Source of the DNA: Glebionis coronaria
Taxonomy: Eukaryota > Streptophyta > Magnoliopsida > Asterales > Asteraceae
NCBI GenBank assembly: GCA_025667525.1
Contig: JANFOE010000054.1
Location: 1,116,001 to 1,180,000, forward strand
Length of the DNA stretch: 64,000 nt
Direction: 5' to 3'
This document shows positions 35,944 to 45,285 of this stretch, piece by piece (position 1 is the stretch's first letter; every line of letters starts with the position of its first letter). Both the position numbers and the translations under genes were made by a program. Under the pieces are notes generated by a model that saw nothing but the letters and a program-made list of their open reading frames with translations, was not told where the DNA came from and made no database searches.

Positions 35944-36109
35944 TAGAAAGACTATTGATTATAAAAAATTATATAAGAGAATTGTTTGTCCTTCGACCCA
36001 ATATCGAAAATAAATAATTAACGAGCACAAAAATTAAAGATGAGAAATGTTTTCATGTTATATTGTTACTAGCACGGTATGATGGGCCGATGTGTATCAT
36101 GTAATTAAT
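35944..36109. other. Flank of the Mutator-type MITE, no gene
   Basis: AT-rich sequence continuous with the DNA left of 34941. Nothing recognised. Confidence 0.5.
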
Positions 36110-36475
36110 TAGTATTAATATGAGTATTAAATTAATAAATTTTATGTATTGATATTTTAGTTTTTTAAACTTGTTTGTTGTATATAATGTATTAATAGAT
36201 GTAAGTTGAATTATTAAATATTATATAATTGAATATTTATGACAAGCCTGTTTGGGAGAGAAAATAGTTTTACTGTTACAAATGACACATTAGAAAAGCA
36301 ATTGAAACATGAGTTTTAAAGATTATATGCATTTTTCGATTCTTTTTCGTGTTTGATGTTTATGCTAAAACAAACTGAGCCATAAATTTCGTATTTTACA
36401 AAAAACCGAACCATTGCTAAAATTACCAACTAGTTTTACTTTTTTATTTTGGTTTCTCTTAAGTTTTCTTTTACT
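36110..36475 (+). repeat. AT-rich dispersed repeat, copy 1
   Basis: Runs from AGTATTAATATGAGTATTAA to TTTTATTTTGGTTTCTCTT and matches 39790-40135 in the same orientation with substitutions and indels. Shared anchors include GATTGAAACATGAGTTT, TTCGTGTTTGATGTTT and CATAAATTTCG. There is no coding potential. It may be part of a hAT-type MITE, since the second copy ends next to a CAGGGATGTGCAG word. Confidence 0.7.
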
Positions 36476-38231
36476 CGAGATTTGTCACAAATTCGATATA
36501 AAGTTGAAACAAAAATTCCTATTAGTAGTGCAACGGAAATAGTTATATATATTTAGTGACGTATTTATAAAGTTTAAACATTTTTTTAATTAATGTATCT
36601 TCGTCTAATTTTCTTTTGTCTCAATATGTTCTAAGACACCAATAAACGTAACAAATAGACAACATAATTTCAGTAAAGCACAGTTTTCATATACTCATAA
36701 AAGAATATCTTTTTCGCATATTGATAACATGAGGTTTTAGCACATTCAGATACGTTTGGGTTTCCAGTCGTATTTCTTTTGCCACTTACTTACATTGAAG
36801 TTATACAAATATATCCCGTCAGTCATCGTAGACCAGTTACACGGATTGTTATCCGACTTTCCCGAGTAGCATTCTAGGAGGCCGAATTCACTGTTAAAAA
36901 CGTCACCTTCTTGTTCTTTCGAATCCCATACGAAATGACACCGAAATCGAGTAGTTTTAAAAAAGTTTTCACAAAAATGCCAATCAAACTCCTGGTTGAA
37001 AGCTAGAGGATGATCTCCAAGATCATTCTCACTCGACCATCAATGAGCAAGTATTTCACTTTTTGGTATTAAGTTTTTGATTTGAACTATGTATCCATCT
37101 GTAATGGTACACACAAATATTTTATTAGAAACACATAATCCTAGAAATATAAAACACATGATGATTTTCATTGTGATTATGTCTAAAACTCGAGACATCG
37201 TGCTATATATATATATACAAGTATACAACCACATTTTATTTTCTTATAATAAAATACAATAAACATATAATATGATACAACAGAATATGATGTAACATAA
37301 CACGAAATAATATAATATAATATGACACAACAGAATACATTGTAATATAACAAAAATAATATAATATAATAAATTGTAACGTAGTGTAATTGACAAAATA
37401 AGTATATTCTACATTTTGTTTTTGAGTTATTTAAAAATAATTGTCTACTTCAAAAGTAGCTTGAGAATTTTAAGTGAGGTTGGTTTAATTAGTGTAGTGA
37501 CCAGCATATCGTTAGTTACAAAATCCTTTGTCACGCGTGAGTATTGATAAAAGACTTATGCTTCGTGCATGAGTGAGGGCATTTTGGCTCATGTTTGGTG
37601 AGCTCGTCGCTTTTCGGTAAACTTGAAAAAAATGGCCCCTCATTATTAATTAAAAAAAACTTTTTCTACTTCCCATTTACCTCCTACAAATACATTTTAA
37701 ACCAAACTAATTTTTATACAAAAAAAAAATACCCCCTTCACTATCAAAAAAGATAAGTCGACATCTATTTATCTCTTATAAATATATCTCAAACACACTA
37801 TTTTATACACAACAAAAAATACAACTTCTACACACACACAAAATTTTTTCAATACCTCATTTATCCCCTATAAATATATTTCGTAATGTTTAAAAATTTT
37901 ATGTAATGTTTTTAGTTTTTAATGTAATCTTTCATTTTACCTTTTTAAAATTTTAAGTTAATGTATTTTTTTATTAATGTACATTTTTTGTATTTTCGTA
38001 ACATTTTTATTCCGTAACGGTGCACTTTTTATTTCTGTAATGTTTTTATGTTTTTAATGTATTGTTTTTATTTTAATTAAAAAGTATTATTTTGGTGTGA
38101 GGGTGTTTTTGGTGTGACTGATAAAAATAAAGTGTGAGTGAGGGTGAGGGTGATGGTGATGGTGAAAAGTAAAAGAGAGAAAGCTGATGTGGCGATAACG
38201 TGGAAGGTGTGAATGGTGTTTTTAGTGTGAC
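36476..38231. other. Intergenic AT-rich DNA, nothing coding seen
   Basis: No reading frame with recognisable content. The last part (38090-38230) carries GTGTGAGGGTG- and GGTGTGAATGG-type words resembling the sub-terminal sequence of the adjoining Harbinger-like element, so a related fragment may be embedded here. Confidence 0.5.
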
Positions 38232-38428
38232 TAAGAGGCAAGGGTGTCACGGCGAGGGGTGCCTCGCCGAGCGTTGCTCACACCCTCGCCGGCCTTCGTC
38301 GGGCTTCTTTGGCACACCCACCTTCGTCGTGACCTAGTTGGTTAAACAACGAGCCTTCGATGAGAGACAGTGGAAAAACTAGCCGTTGGCTAACGTTTGA
38401 ATATCTGAAAAAAATAAACTTTTGCCAT

Positions 38429-38437
38429 TATATATAT
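38429..38437 (+). promoter_or_regulatory. TATA-like box upstream of the 104-codon frame
   Basis: TATATATTC lies about 60 bases before the ATG at 38494, a plausible plant core promoter position with a short leader. Confidence 0.35.
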
Positions 38438-38493
38438 TCCCTATTTTAACACTTTTAACAAACATATTATCCCCCAAATTGACAAATAATATT

Positions 38494-38808
38494 ATGGCTT
38501 GTTCAGTTCCATACACTTTTGATCAAATCAAAACATTGGATCCTAACCTAATTAAAGAAGACAACGTTCGACAGAAAGCGATTGCGGATGTAGCCCTTAA
38601 ATTTGAAAGCGCATCCACTACAAAATTTGAATTGCATGAAGCATATGAAAAATGCAATTATATTCCAGGAGAGTGGCGTGATAAGGTATTCAAATTTTTG
38701 AAAAAAGAATCAGACAAAGACTATGCGATACATGATGCTTTGTTTGATAAATCCGCTAAAATTGAAAGACAAATGGAATTTAAAAAGGAATGGGTGAGAG
38801 AATTTTAA
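38494..38808 (+). CDS. Unrecognised 104-residue protein inside the Harbinger-like element
   Basis: ATG at 38494 (MACSVPYTFDQIKTLDP), stop TAA at 38806-38808. The predicted protein is highly charged, mostly helical in appearance, with YEKCNYIPGEWRDKVFKFLKK in the middle and a Lys/Glu-rich C-terminus. There is no signal peptide or membrane segment and I do not recognise the family. The TATA-like box upstream and the absence of internal stops make expression possible. It may be an element-borne accessory protein or a captured fragment; I cannot tell. Confidence 0.45.
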   Translation: MACSVPYTFDQIKTLDPNLIKEDNVRQKAIADVALKFESASTTKFELHEAYEKCNYIPGEWRDKVFKFLKKESDKDYAIHDALFDKSAKIERQMEFKKEWVREF

Positions 38809-38946
38809 TTTCCGCGTTGTTATTTTAGTTTCGGTAATGTAATTTTATTTTCTATGTTGTAATTTTATTTTCTATGTTGTTATATTAATTTCAGTAATGT
38901 AATTTTATTTTTTATGTTGTTAGTTTAATTTCAGTAATGAATTTTT
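38809..38946 (+). repeat. Short tandem repeat, about 45-base unit
   Basis: Three partly degenerate units built from TAATTTTATTTTCTATGTTGT and TTTCAGTAATG words directly after the 104-codon frame. Confidence 0.7.
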
Positions 38947-38991
38947 CAACGGTTATGCTTTAATTTGAATTTTCCAACGGCGATGTTGTCT

Positions 38992-39001
38992 CTATAAATA
39001 C
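38992..39001 (+). promoter_or_regulatory. TATA box upstream of the second small frame
   Basis: CTATAAATAC lies about 50 bases before the ATG at 39049, a strong match to the plant TATA consensus. Confidence 0.45.
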
Positions 39002-39048
39002 TACTTCCATTTAGTATATTTTTCTAACACAAAACCCTACTCTCAAAC

Positions 39049-39409
39049 ATGTCTCAAGAAAACACTTCTAGAAACAAGAAACAAAACAAAACGAAAAGCA
39101 ACTCGAAGCAACCCATCGACACCGTAGAAAATACATGACTCAGTCCGCCCACAACCTTACCCAAAGACGATGGATGGATCATCAGTTCCTGTTGAAGAGT
39201 ACGAGGTACCTGTTGAGTTTTGTCTTACTGAGGAACAAGAATGTCAACTGCTTCTTGATGAAGAAGCATTACGAGAAACATTAGCAGAAGAAGCAAGGAA
39301 CAAAAAAGAGTTGGAGAAGCAGATTAAGAAAGAAAGAATGTCAAATTCGTCTTCGAGTATTTTGGGTATTCCATCAGACTCACCTGATTCGGATCCTCGA
39401 TCTGATTAA
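39049..39409 (+). pseudogene. Unrecognised small protein, probably frameshifted
   Basis: ATG at 39049 opens MSQENTSRNKKQNKTKSNSK, a basic Asn/Lys-rich start ending at TGA near 39136. A second frame, with ATG at 39170, encodes an acidic helical protein (VEFCLTEEQECQLLLDEEALRETLAEEAR) with a Ser/Asp-rich end, stop 39407-39409. The two may once have been one reading frame. The Glu-rich middle could form a coiled coil. I do not recognise it, and its element context suggests an accessory rather than a host gene. Confidence 0.35.
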
Positions 39410-39704
39410 ACAACGTAGAACTTGTATCGTATCGTATTTTACTTTATCGTATTTTTAAATTCCGTATTTGTAACTTTTATTTAAGTATTTGTAGTTTTTA
39501 ATTTGAATGAAATGAATTTTAATCTGTGTGAAAATGAAAAAAAGAAAAATAAAAGATAGTGGCGGGGACAAAGTGAATAGGGGTTTATGTGTTGTGAGTG
39601 AAAGGGTATTTTTGTTAGTTGTTTTGTGTTGATGTGACGCTGATGTGACAGCTGTGGGGTCAAAGTGAAGAGGGGGTTTTGTGTCATGATACCCTTCCCT
39701 CTAA

Positions 39705-40163
39705 TAAATTCAGCCTAAATTTACTATATCACTGTCACTTGAAAATATTTAGTTATTTTGGTGTGAGGGTGTTTATTTATTATGTATTAATATGAGTATT
39801 AATTAATATGTATTAATTAGTATTAATATAAGTATTAAATTATAAAATTTTATGTATTGGTGTTTAAATTTTTTAAACTTGTTTTCATATATTATATAAT
39901 TGAAATATATGAATACTTTATATGTAGTATATATAAATAATATTGTTACAAATTACATATTCAAAAGGCGATTGAAACATGAGTTTAAAGACTATATGTA
40001 TTTTTTGATTCAGTCTTTTCGTGTTTGATGTTTCTGCTAATAAAACTGAATCATAAATTTCGGATTTTAGAAAAACCAAACCATTAGTTTATCAAATAGT
40101 TTTAGTTTTTTTATTTTATTTTGGTTTCTCTTTATTTATTTTTTCTGCACATCCCTGCTTGTA
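39705..40163 (+). repeat. AT-rich dispersed repeat, copy 2, with possible TIR end
   Basis: 39790-40135 is the second copy of 36110-36475, followed by CTGCACATCCCTG. Read on the other strand that is CAGGGATGTGCAG, similar to hAT-type terminal repeats. Immediately beyond, the Tat-like RNase H reading begins, cut in mid-domain, so this repeat marks the breakpoint that truncated the Gypsy element. Confidence 0.5.
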
Positions 40164-41311
40164 GCGTCCATGGTTGTGTTAGTTGGGTTTGTCCTTCTTT
40201 CATGGGGACATCTTCTTCCGATTTTTCATTTACGAAATCTGTGGAGAACTATCCTTTTATGGTCGTCTGGGGTCTGTAGTAGATACCATACACGCCTAGG
40301 ACCACATTTCATTTTTGCATTCTTCCTCCTACTTCTTGGTTTGATAGAATTTGTTTGATTGGCTGGTCTGTGAGTACTGCGATGGGATGTGCTTGGAAGT
40401 ATCTTTGCAGTCTCTTGGTCGCATGGATCAAAGTTAGCACCAATTTATCCATTGGTGTGTAGTTCACTCTGGTCCGCTAAGTGCTCGGCTGATGAAGTAG
40501 ATTGGTACTTACTTGGATTCTCTTTCAGGTAGGACCGTCGCGCTTATTGCTTCTATGGAGGCGGATAGGTATATGGTGATTTATTCCTTATGGATTGGGG
40601 AGCATTGGTAGTTTTTCCGCTTGCTCTTTAATCTCTTGGAATGCTTTACCCGCAGTCTTTTTCCATAAAAAATCACTTTTCTTTACGCACCCTTTGAGTG
40701 TTTTGAAAAGCAGTAGAGATCTTTCTGTTGACTTTGATATGAACCTGCTGAGTCTTGCTATCTTTGCATTCAATCTTTGGTCATCTTTGAGGCTTTGGGG
40801 TGGAGGCAGGTTTAGAACAACTGCTTTTTTGCCACACTTTTATGCCTTTTGTGTTTATTATGTGACCTAAAAACTCGCTTTCTTCCACGCCAAATGTACA
40901 CTTTTTTGGGTTATACTTCATGTTTATCCCTCTCAATGTTTTGAATGTTTCTTCGATGTCTTTGATAATTTCTTTTTCTGTGTAACTCTTTATTACCAAG
41001 TTGTCTACGTAGACTTCCAGGTTTCGTCCTACTTGCATCTCAAAAGTTTTGTCAACTAGGCGCTAGTAGGTTGCTCTGGCGTTTTTTAGTCCGAATGGAA
41101 TCTTTGTATAGCAAAAAGTGCCTTGGCTTGTGACGAAAGCTATTTTTTCTTCGTCCTCCTCCACCATCTGTATTTGATGATATCCTTTGTAAGCATCTAG
41201 GAAACATTTCAATGGATATCCACATAGGGATTCTAATTTCCAGCTGATTTTCGAAAGTGGATAGCAGTCTTGGGGGCATCCTTTGTTAAGGTATGTGAAG
41301 TCTACATACAT
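40164..41311 (-). pseudogene. Tat-like reverse transcriptase and partial RNase H
   Basis: From 41311 downward: YVDFTYLNKGCPQDCYPL, CFLDAYKGYHQIQMVEEDEEK, QGTFCYTKIPFGLKNA; after a stop near 41053, the catalytic region (VYVDNLVIKSYTE), MKYNPKKCTFGVEESEFLGH and the connection domain (RFISKSTERSLLLFKTLKG). The active site reads V-D-N instead of V-D-D, so catalysis would be lost even without the stops. The RNase H part (IHATKRLQRYFQAHPIAVLTDQP) ends abruptly near 40164. Confidence 0.85.
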
Positions 41312-42550
41312 TCTCCAACTTTCATCATGTTTTCTTACCTTAACGAGGTTGGCTAACCAGCTATGGTAATAGACTTCCCTCTTTATTCCGACTTCTATCA
41401 GCTTGGTTACCTCCTCGAGTATTGCTTTGCTTTTTTCTGGTGCTTGGCCCTTCTTTTTTGTCTTACTGGTGGGTAGCCTTCCTTGATATTCAAGTTATGC
41501 TCCGCTATCTACCTTGGGACGCCCGTCATATCTTTGGGTTCACATGCGAATACATCCAGGTTTTGTTGTAGTAGGTTGCACAGGTCTTCTTTTCCTTGAT
41601 TCAACAGTTTTCCCCTATTGCCACCGTCTGCTCTGGGTATTGAGGATGGATTGCTATCTTCAGTTTTTCTTCCGCAACCGGGGCTGCTTCTGAACTTATG
41701 GGTGGTTCGTTTATTACTGCACATTCTAATGGTATGGCTATCCCACTATGAAGCGTGAGTACTCCTCCCATTACCGGGAATTTGATCATCCTATGCGATG
41801 TTGATGGTACTGCTTTCAATCGACGAAGGCCACGTATTCCATTGATGGTGTTGTATCGCGAGTTTGACCGTATGACCATGAAGTTCATTTTTGTCTCCGC
41901 CTAGTGTTCCTTGTATCTTATAACTACATGTAGCTCTACCTGCCCTAAGGGCCACATGACTTCCCCGTTGAACCCTACTAGGGAGGTTCTGGCGGGAATC
42001 ATCATTTTCTAAGTTTCAGGTTAGTGGCGATTGAAGCAGTGTTCGTACATAATCTCGAAAGCTGACCCTTCGTCCACATATAATATGTGGACACAGTGTC
42101 CTCAGACTTCTGCTTCTATCACTATGAGACTTTCTTCAGCTTTCGTTTTGTTGAGCGACGAGAAAGATATTTCAAGTCTTGGGAAAGGTTTTTTACTACC
42201 TTTCTTTGCATGGTTTTCTACCAGGAATGTACCATGAGGATTGCCAGGGCCTTATCATTTGCTGGTGTCTCAGCCTTTTAACCGTTTTTTGTTGATATCT
42301 TCCGCTACTGTTTTTTACTTCTTTTATCCATTGTGCCAGTTTTCCATTTCTGGCCAATTCATCTATCAGCCTTTCCAGATGCTGGCATTCACCTGTGTTA
42401 TCACAATATCTCCGTGATGTTCAAAATATTTCTTTGGATCCCTTTTTCCCACGAGGGTGGTCATGGGTGGTGGTGATATGAATTTTCCTCTTTCAAGGGT
42501 CAAGATTTCCTTCGGGGTTTTTAGGAGTGTGAACTTGTCGTTCCTCATGT
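41312..42550 (-). pseudogene. Tat-like protease region and linker
   Basis: 41888-41601 encodes the end of the aspartic protease region and the following stretch (SNSRYNTINGIRGLRRLKAVPSTSH, KFPVMGGVLTL, IAIHPQYPEQT). The linker before RT (LCNLLQQNLDVFACEPKDM) follows in a shifted frame at 41724-41509. Upstream to 42550 only fragments of the Gag-protease linker are readable. The protease active-site D-S/T-G is not clearly preserved. Confidence 0.65.
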
Positions 42551-43810
42551 TTGGCTTTTGATTGTTGCAGAAATCTGGTCTCCTGTCAAAGTGTGGCCTA
42601 CTGCTTCCCTCTTGCTTCTATGTGGTGCCCCTTTTTTCTTAGACTAATGTGCTACCCCGACCTCTCCTCTGGGGAAGGCTATAGTTTCCCTCATCATTCC
42701 ATCCATTTTCTTAGGTATTTTGTCATGTAGATGTTTGATTAACCGAGGATGTGTAATTTTGTGCATAAATCCAGATATTTTCATGCACTCTAGAGTTTCC
42801 TTCACATGTCGGATCTCAATTTTGAAACGCTTCATGAAGTCCCTTGTAGATTTTCCTTCTTTCTATATGATATGATGAAGTTCCATAGGGTCCTTGATGC
42901 AATTCTTCTCTTGGAGATAGTTGACCAAGAATGTTGCTTTCAACTCATCGTAGTTGTCGATCGTTTCCGCTAGCAGATCCTCAAACAATACCCGAGCGTT
43001 TCCAATTAGTGTGGAGTTGAACATGTGGCACCATATAGGCTGACACATTTTTCTACCTTAGCTGACGCTTGAAAGACTTTCACATGATTTTTCGGGTCTC
43101 TGGATCCGTCATATGTCTTCACCTGGCTCGACATTCAGATTTTCTTGGGAAAATCCAAGTTCCTGATGTGAGGCGTAAACAGTTCAACGTCTTCGCATAA
43201 CCAGGGTCGGGATAGGTCATCAATGTTCCCGTTCGACTTTGTCCTCTTTGACCTTTCATATATGTCATCGCTTTCGTCGATTTCTAAGTAACATTAGGAC
43301 ATCACTTTGTCATTCCAGTTTCGGTGGGTGGAGTTTCTTCTTTTGTATGTTTGGCGTTGGTCTCTTCTTTCTAGCCTGTCGAACACTCCTCCATCTTGTG
43401 GTCCCAGTCTCATGAAGACTGTCCCTCTACAATGGTTTCTTAGGTCGATCGACTCTTACCTGGTTTGTGAAGGTGTGCCTCGACTCTGCCATCGGCTTTC
43501 ACATCTGTCCGGGATCACTTGCTCATTCCTCCTCCGTTTTCTGGTTGGTCTGGGAGTGGCGGACTCAAAGTTGTCGGATAATTCATCCCCTTTTTTTACT
43601 TTTCTTTGAGTTTCCTTTATAGATTAGACGAGCCTTCACAGATTTTAGCATCATTTCGTGTTGTTCTTCTTCGTGGAACTTTTCAGCTATTAAAGGTACT
43701 AGCTGGTTGAAGTGTTCATTATAGAAATTCCTAATATCAGCGTCGGACTCTTGCGCTTCGAGGTTTTCCACGACGTTGTTTGTCTTTTCAATACCTGTAT
43801 TACGCACGAC
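42551..43810 (-). pseudogene. Tat-like gag
   Basis: Fragments in three frames: an N-terminal charged part (43807-43583, DADIRNFYNEHFNQLVPLI), then the core Gag domain (43048-42863, CHMFNSTLIGNARVLFEDLLAETIDNYDELK...FLVNYLQEKNCIKDP) and KRFKIEIRHVKETLECMKISGFMH (42835-42644). Stops and shifts separate them. The core motif is the capsid-like region of Tat-type Gag. Confidence 0.75.
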
Positions 43811-43894
43811 GGACGTGGCCGGTGTCAGAGGATTTCATGCCGAGGTGATCATGTTGGAATGAGATTTTTATGAAACACAGTTGTGTACCGAGTC

Positions 43895-43911
43895 CCATGG
43901 ATGGCACCACT
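43895..43911 (-). other. Primer-binding site region of the Tat-like element
   Basis: On the minus strand the LTR end (GTACTACA) is followed by AGTGGTGCCATCCATGG, a TGGTGCCATCC-type word expected for a Gypsy primer-binding site. I did not assign the tRNA. Confidence 0.55.
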
Positions 43912-44495
43912 TGTAGTACAATAATTGGTCGGGGTCGAGTACGACTCTAAGTTCTTGTTGAAAGGCACTTAGATGTCTTGGATTGTACTAGATCTTGTAC
44001 TATCAAGAGATGTATTTGATGATTTCTTGCACATATAGAGTATAACGTTAGTCCTTACTATAGGGACGGACCCCACGATTAGAATCCGGCGTGAGAGTAA
44101 GTATTCATATAGTCATAGATATATGTGTGTGTGTGAAGATGAGTTCGTACCTCGTTTGGAGTGAAATGGAGTACTATTTATATAGGAAAGTAATGTGCCT
44201 TTCCTCGTATCTCGGGTAGTGCTATGGGAGTGGGCTTTTGTGTTGCCAAAATTCCATTTGTCGTTTGTTGTCTAATCGTGACCTACGAACATGTTTCTTG
44301 AGAACTTATCTGCAGGGGTTCCGGACGTATTTTATGGAAAGCACGTCTGGTGCTGGTGTTGCGGATCCGTACGTTGGGAACTTGTCCATTTAAGATTTCG
44401 CCATCGTGATGAGCTTTCATGTAATTGGGTCTAGGCCCAAGGTTTTGGTGTATGGTTTTAGGCCCAATGGGTCGTATCCATGCTATACGCCATCA
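43912..44495 (-). repeat. 5' LTR of the Tat-like element
   Basis: On the minus strand it starts TGATGGCGTATAGC and ends GTACTACA, about 584 bases, with a TATATAAATA-type box near 44175-44184. No second copy occurs in the window. The outer end is uncertain by a few bases. Confidence 0.65.
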
Positions 44496-44795
44496 ATATC
44501 TTTATAATCTTTTGGTACAAATCTTTACAATACAAAAACTTTATAAACTTATTTTGTATTATAGTTGATGAAAATACGCATTAGATGACAAAATGGATAC
44601 AAATTAATATGCAATGTGGGAAAAATGATTAATGTTATAAATGATACAAAAAAATGTACATACAATTATTTAAAGTATCCGCTAATGTAAATTTACTTGT
44701 AAATTGTGTTTGGTTATGAACATTCGATTTTTATGAAGATCGCATATTCGAAAAACATATATCATCTGTTCATCCATTTGAATAGATCGAGATCC
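44496..44795. other. AT-rich spacer between two retrotransposons
   Basis: 300 bases between the Tat-like LTR and the LTR of the third Copia element. Nothing recognised. Confidence 0.6.
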
Positions 44796-45223
44796 TGTTA
44801 AGGATTGCACAATAGCTTGCAAACAAACTAGAGCACTTGAGAGACTCTTACTAAACTCTAGTAAGTTATGCGGAATCTAACTTATGAAAGCAAAGAAACA
44901 CAACAATATACTCTAGCTATTCGATTCTTATTAATCGACTGTGGAAAAGGTACAATAAACTCAATGCACCTATGTTACTTTTATAGTACAAGGAACCCTA
45001 GAATATTCTATTTAGATAAGTATATCATAGACGATATACTCTCAATATACATAGAACATATCTATACTAAAGATATTTCAATCCTTATCTATACTAGCAG
45101 TACTTACATTTGGCTTAATAGTACTTAGCATGTACCGGGCTAACACTAACGGTACTTACTATAACTAACGGTACTTAGTACATTACTAACAGTACTTGGT
45201 AATTTTACAAATAATTCCTAACA
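44796..45223 (-). repeat. 3' LTR of the third Copia element
   Basis: On the minus strand it begins TGTTAGGAATTATTTG and ends AATCCTTAACA, giving a short TGTTA/TAACA inverted repeat at the ends. A TATAAAAG box sits at 44978-44985 (complement). 428 bases. Several GTACTTAG/GTACCGTTAG words repeat between 45115 and 45200. Confidence 0.75.
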
Positions 45224-45234
45224 ATCCTCCCCTA
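45224..45234 (-). other. Polypurine tract of the third Copia element
   Basis: Minus-strand TAGGGGAGGAT directly precedes the LTR, the expected plus-strand primer. Confidence 0.75.
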
Positions 45235-45280
45235 AACAAGAATGATCACTTGTTGCCTTCTTGTTTTTTTCTATGTGTTG

Positions 45281-45285
45281 AATGT
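45281..45285. repeat. Target-site duplication of the Athila-like element (left copy)
   Basis: AATGT, repeated at 57135-57139 next to the other LTR end. It supports the LTR ends chosen here, although the outer end of the LTR is then TTA rather than the usual CA. Confidence 0.65.

Larger units (their letters stand above)
38235..39701. mobile_element. PIF/Harbinger-like element, non-autonomous, TAA duplication
   Basis: The ends are GAGGCAAGGGTGTCACG and, reverse-complemented, GAGGGAAGGGTATCATG, imperfect inverted repeats of about 17 bases. TAA stands at both outer edges (38232-38234 and 39702-39704), the 3-base TWA duplication of PIF/Harbinger elements. The 1,467-base interior contains two short reading frames, each preceded by a TATA-like box, but no DDE transposase. 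Assignment rests on ends and duplication only, and a 3-base duplication is weak evidence. Confidence 0.65.
40164..44495 (-). mobile_element. Tat-like Ty3/Gypsy element, 3'-truncated and decayed
   Basis: Minus-strand order: LTR (43912-44495), gag (to about 42550), protease (about 41890-41600), reverse transcriptase (to about 40780), RNase H start, then loss of the rest of RNase H, integrase and the 3' LTR at 40164. Motif wording (FVDFTYLNKGCPQDCYPL type, KCFLDAYKGYHQIQM) is that of Tat/Ogre-type Gypsy elements. Only one LTR remains, so it cannot be dated by LTR comparison. Confidence 0.8.
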
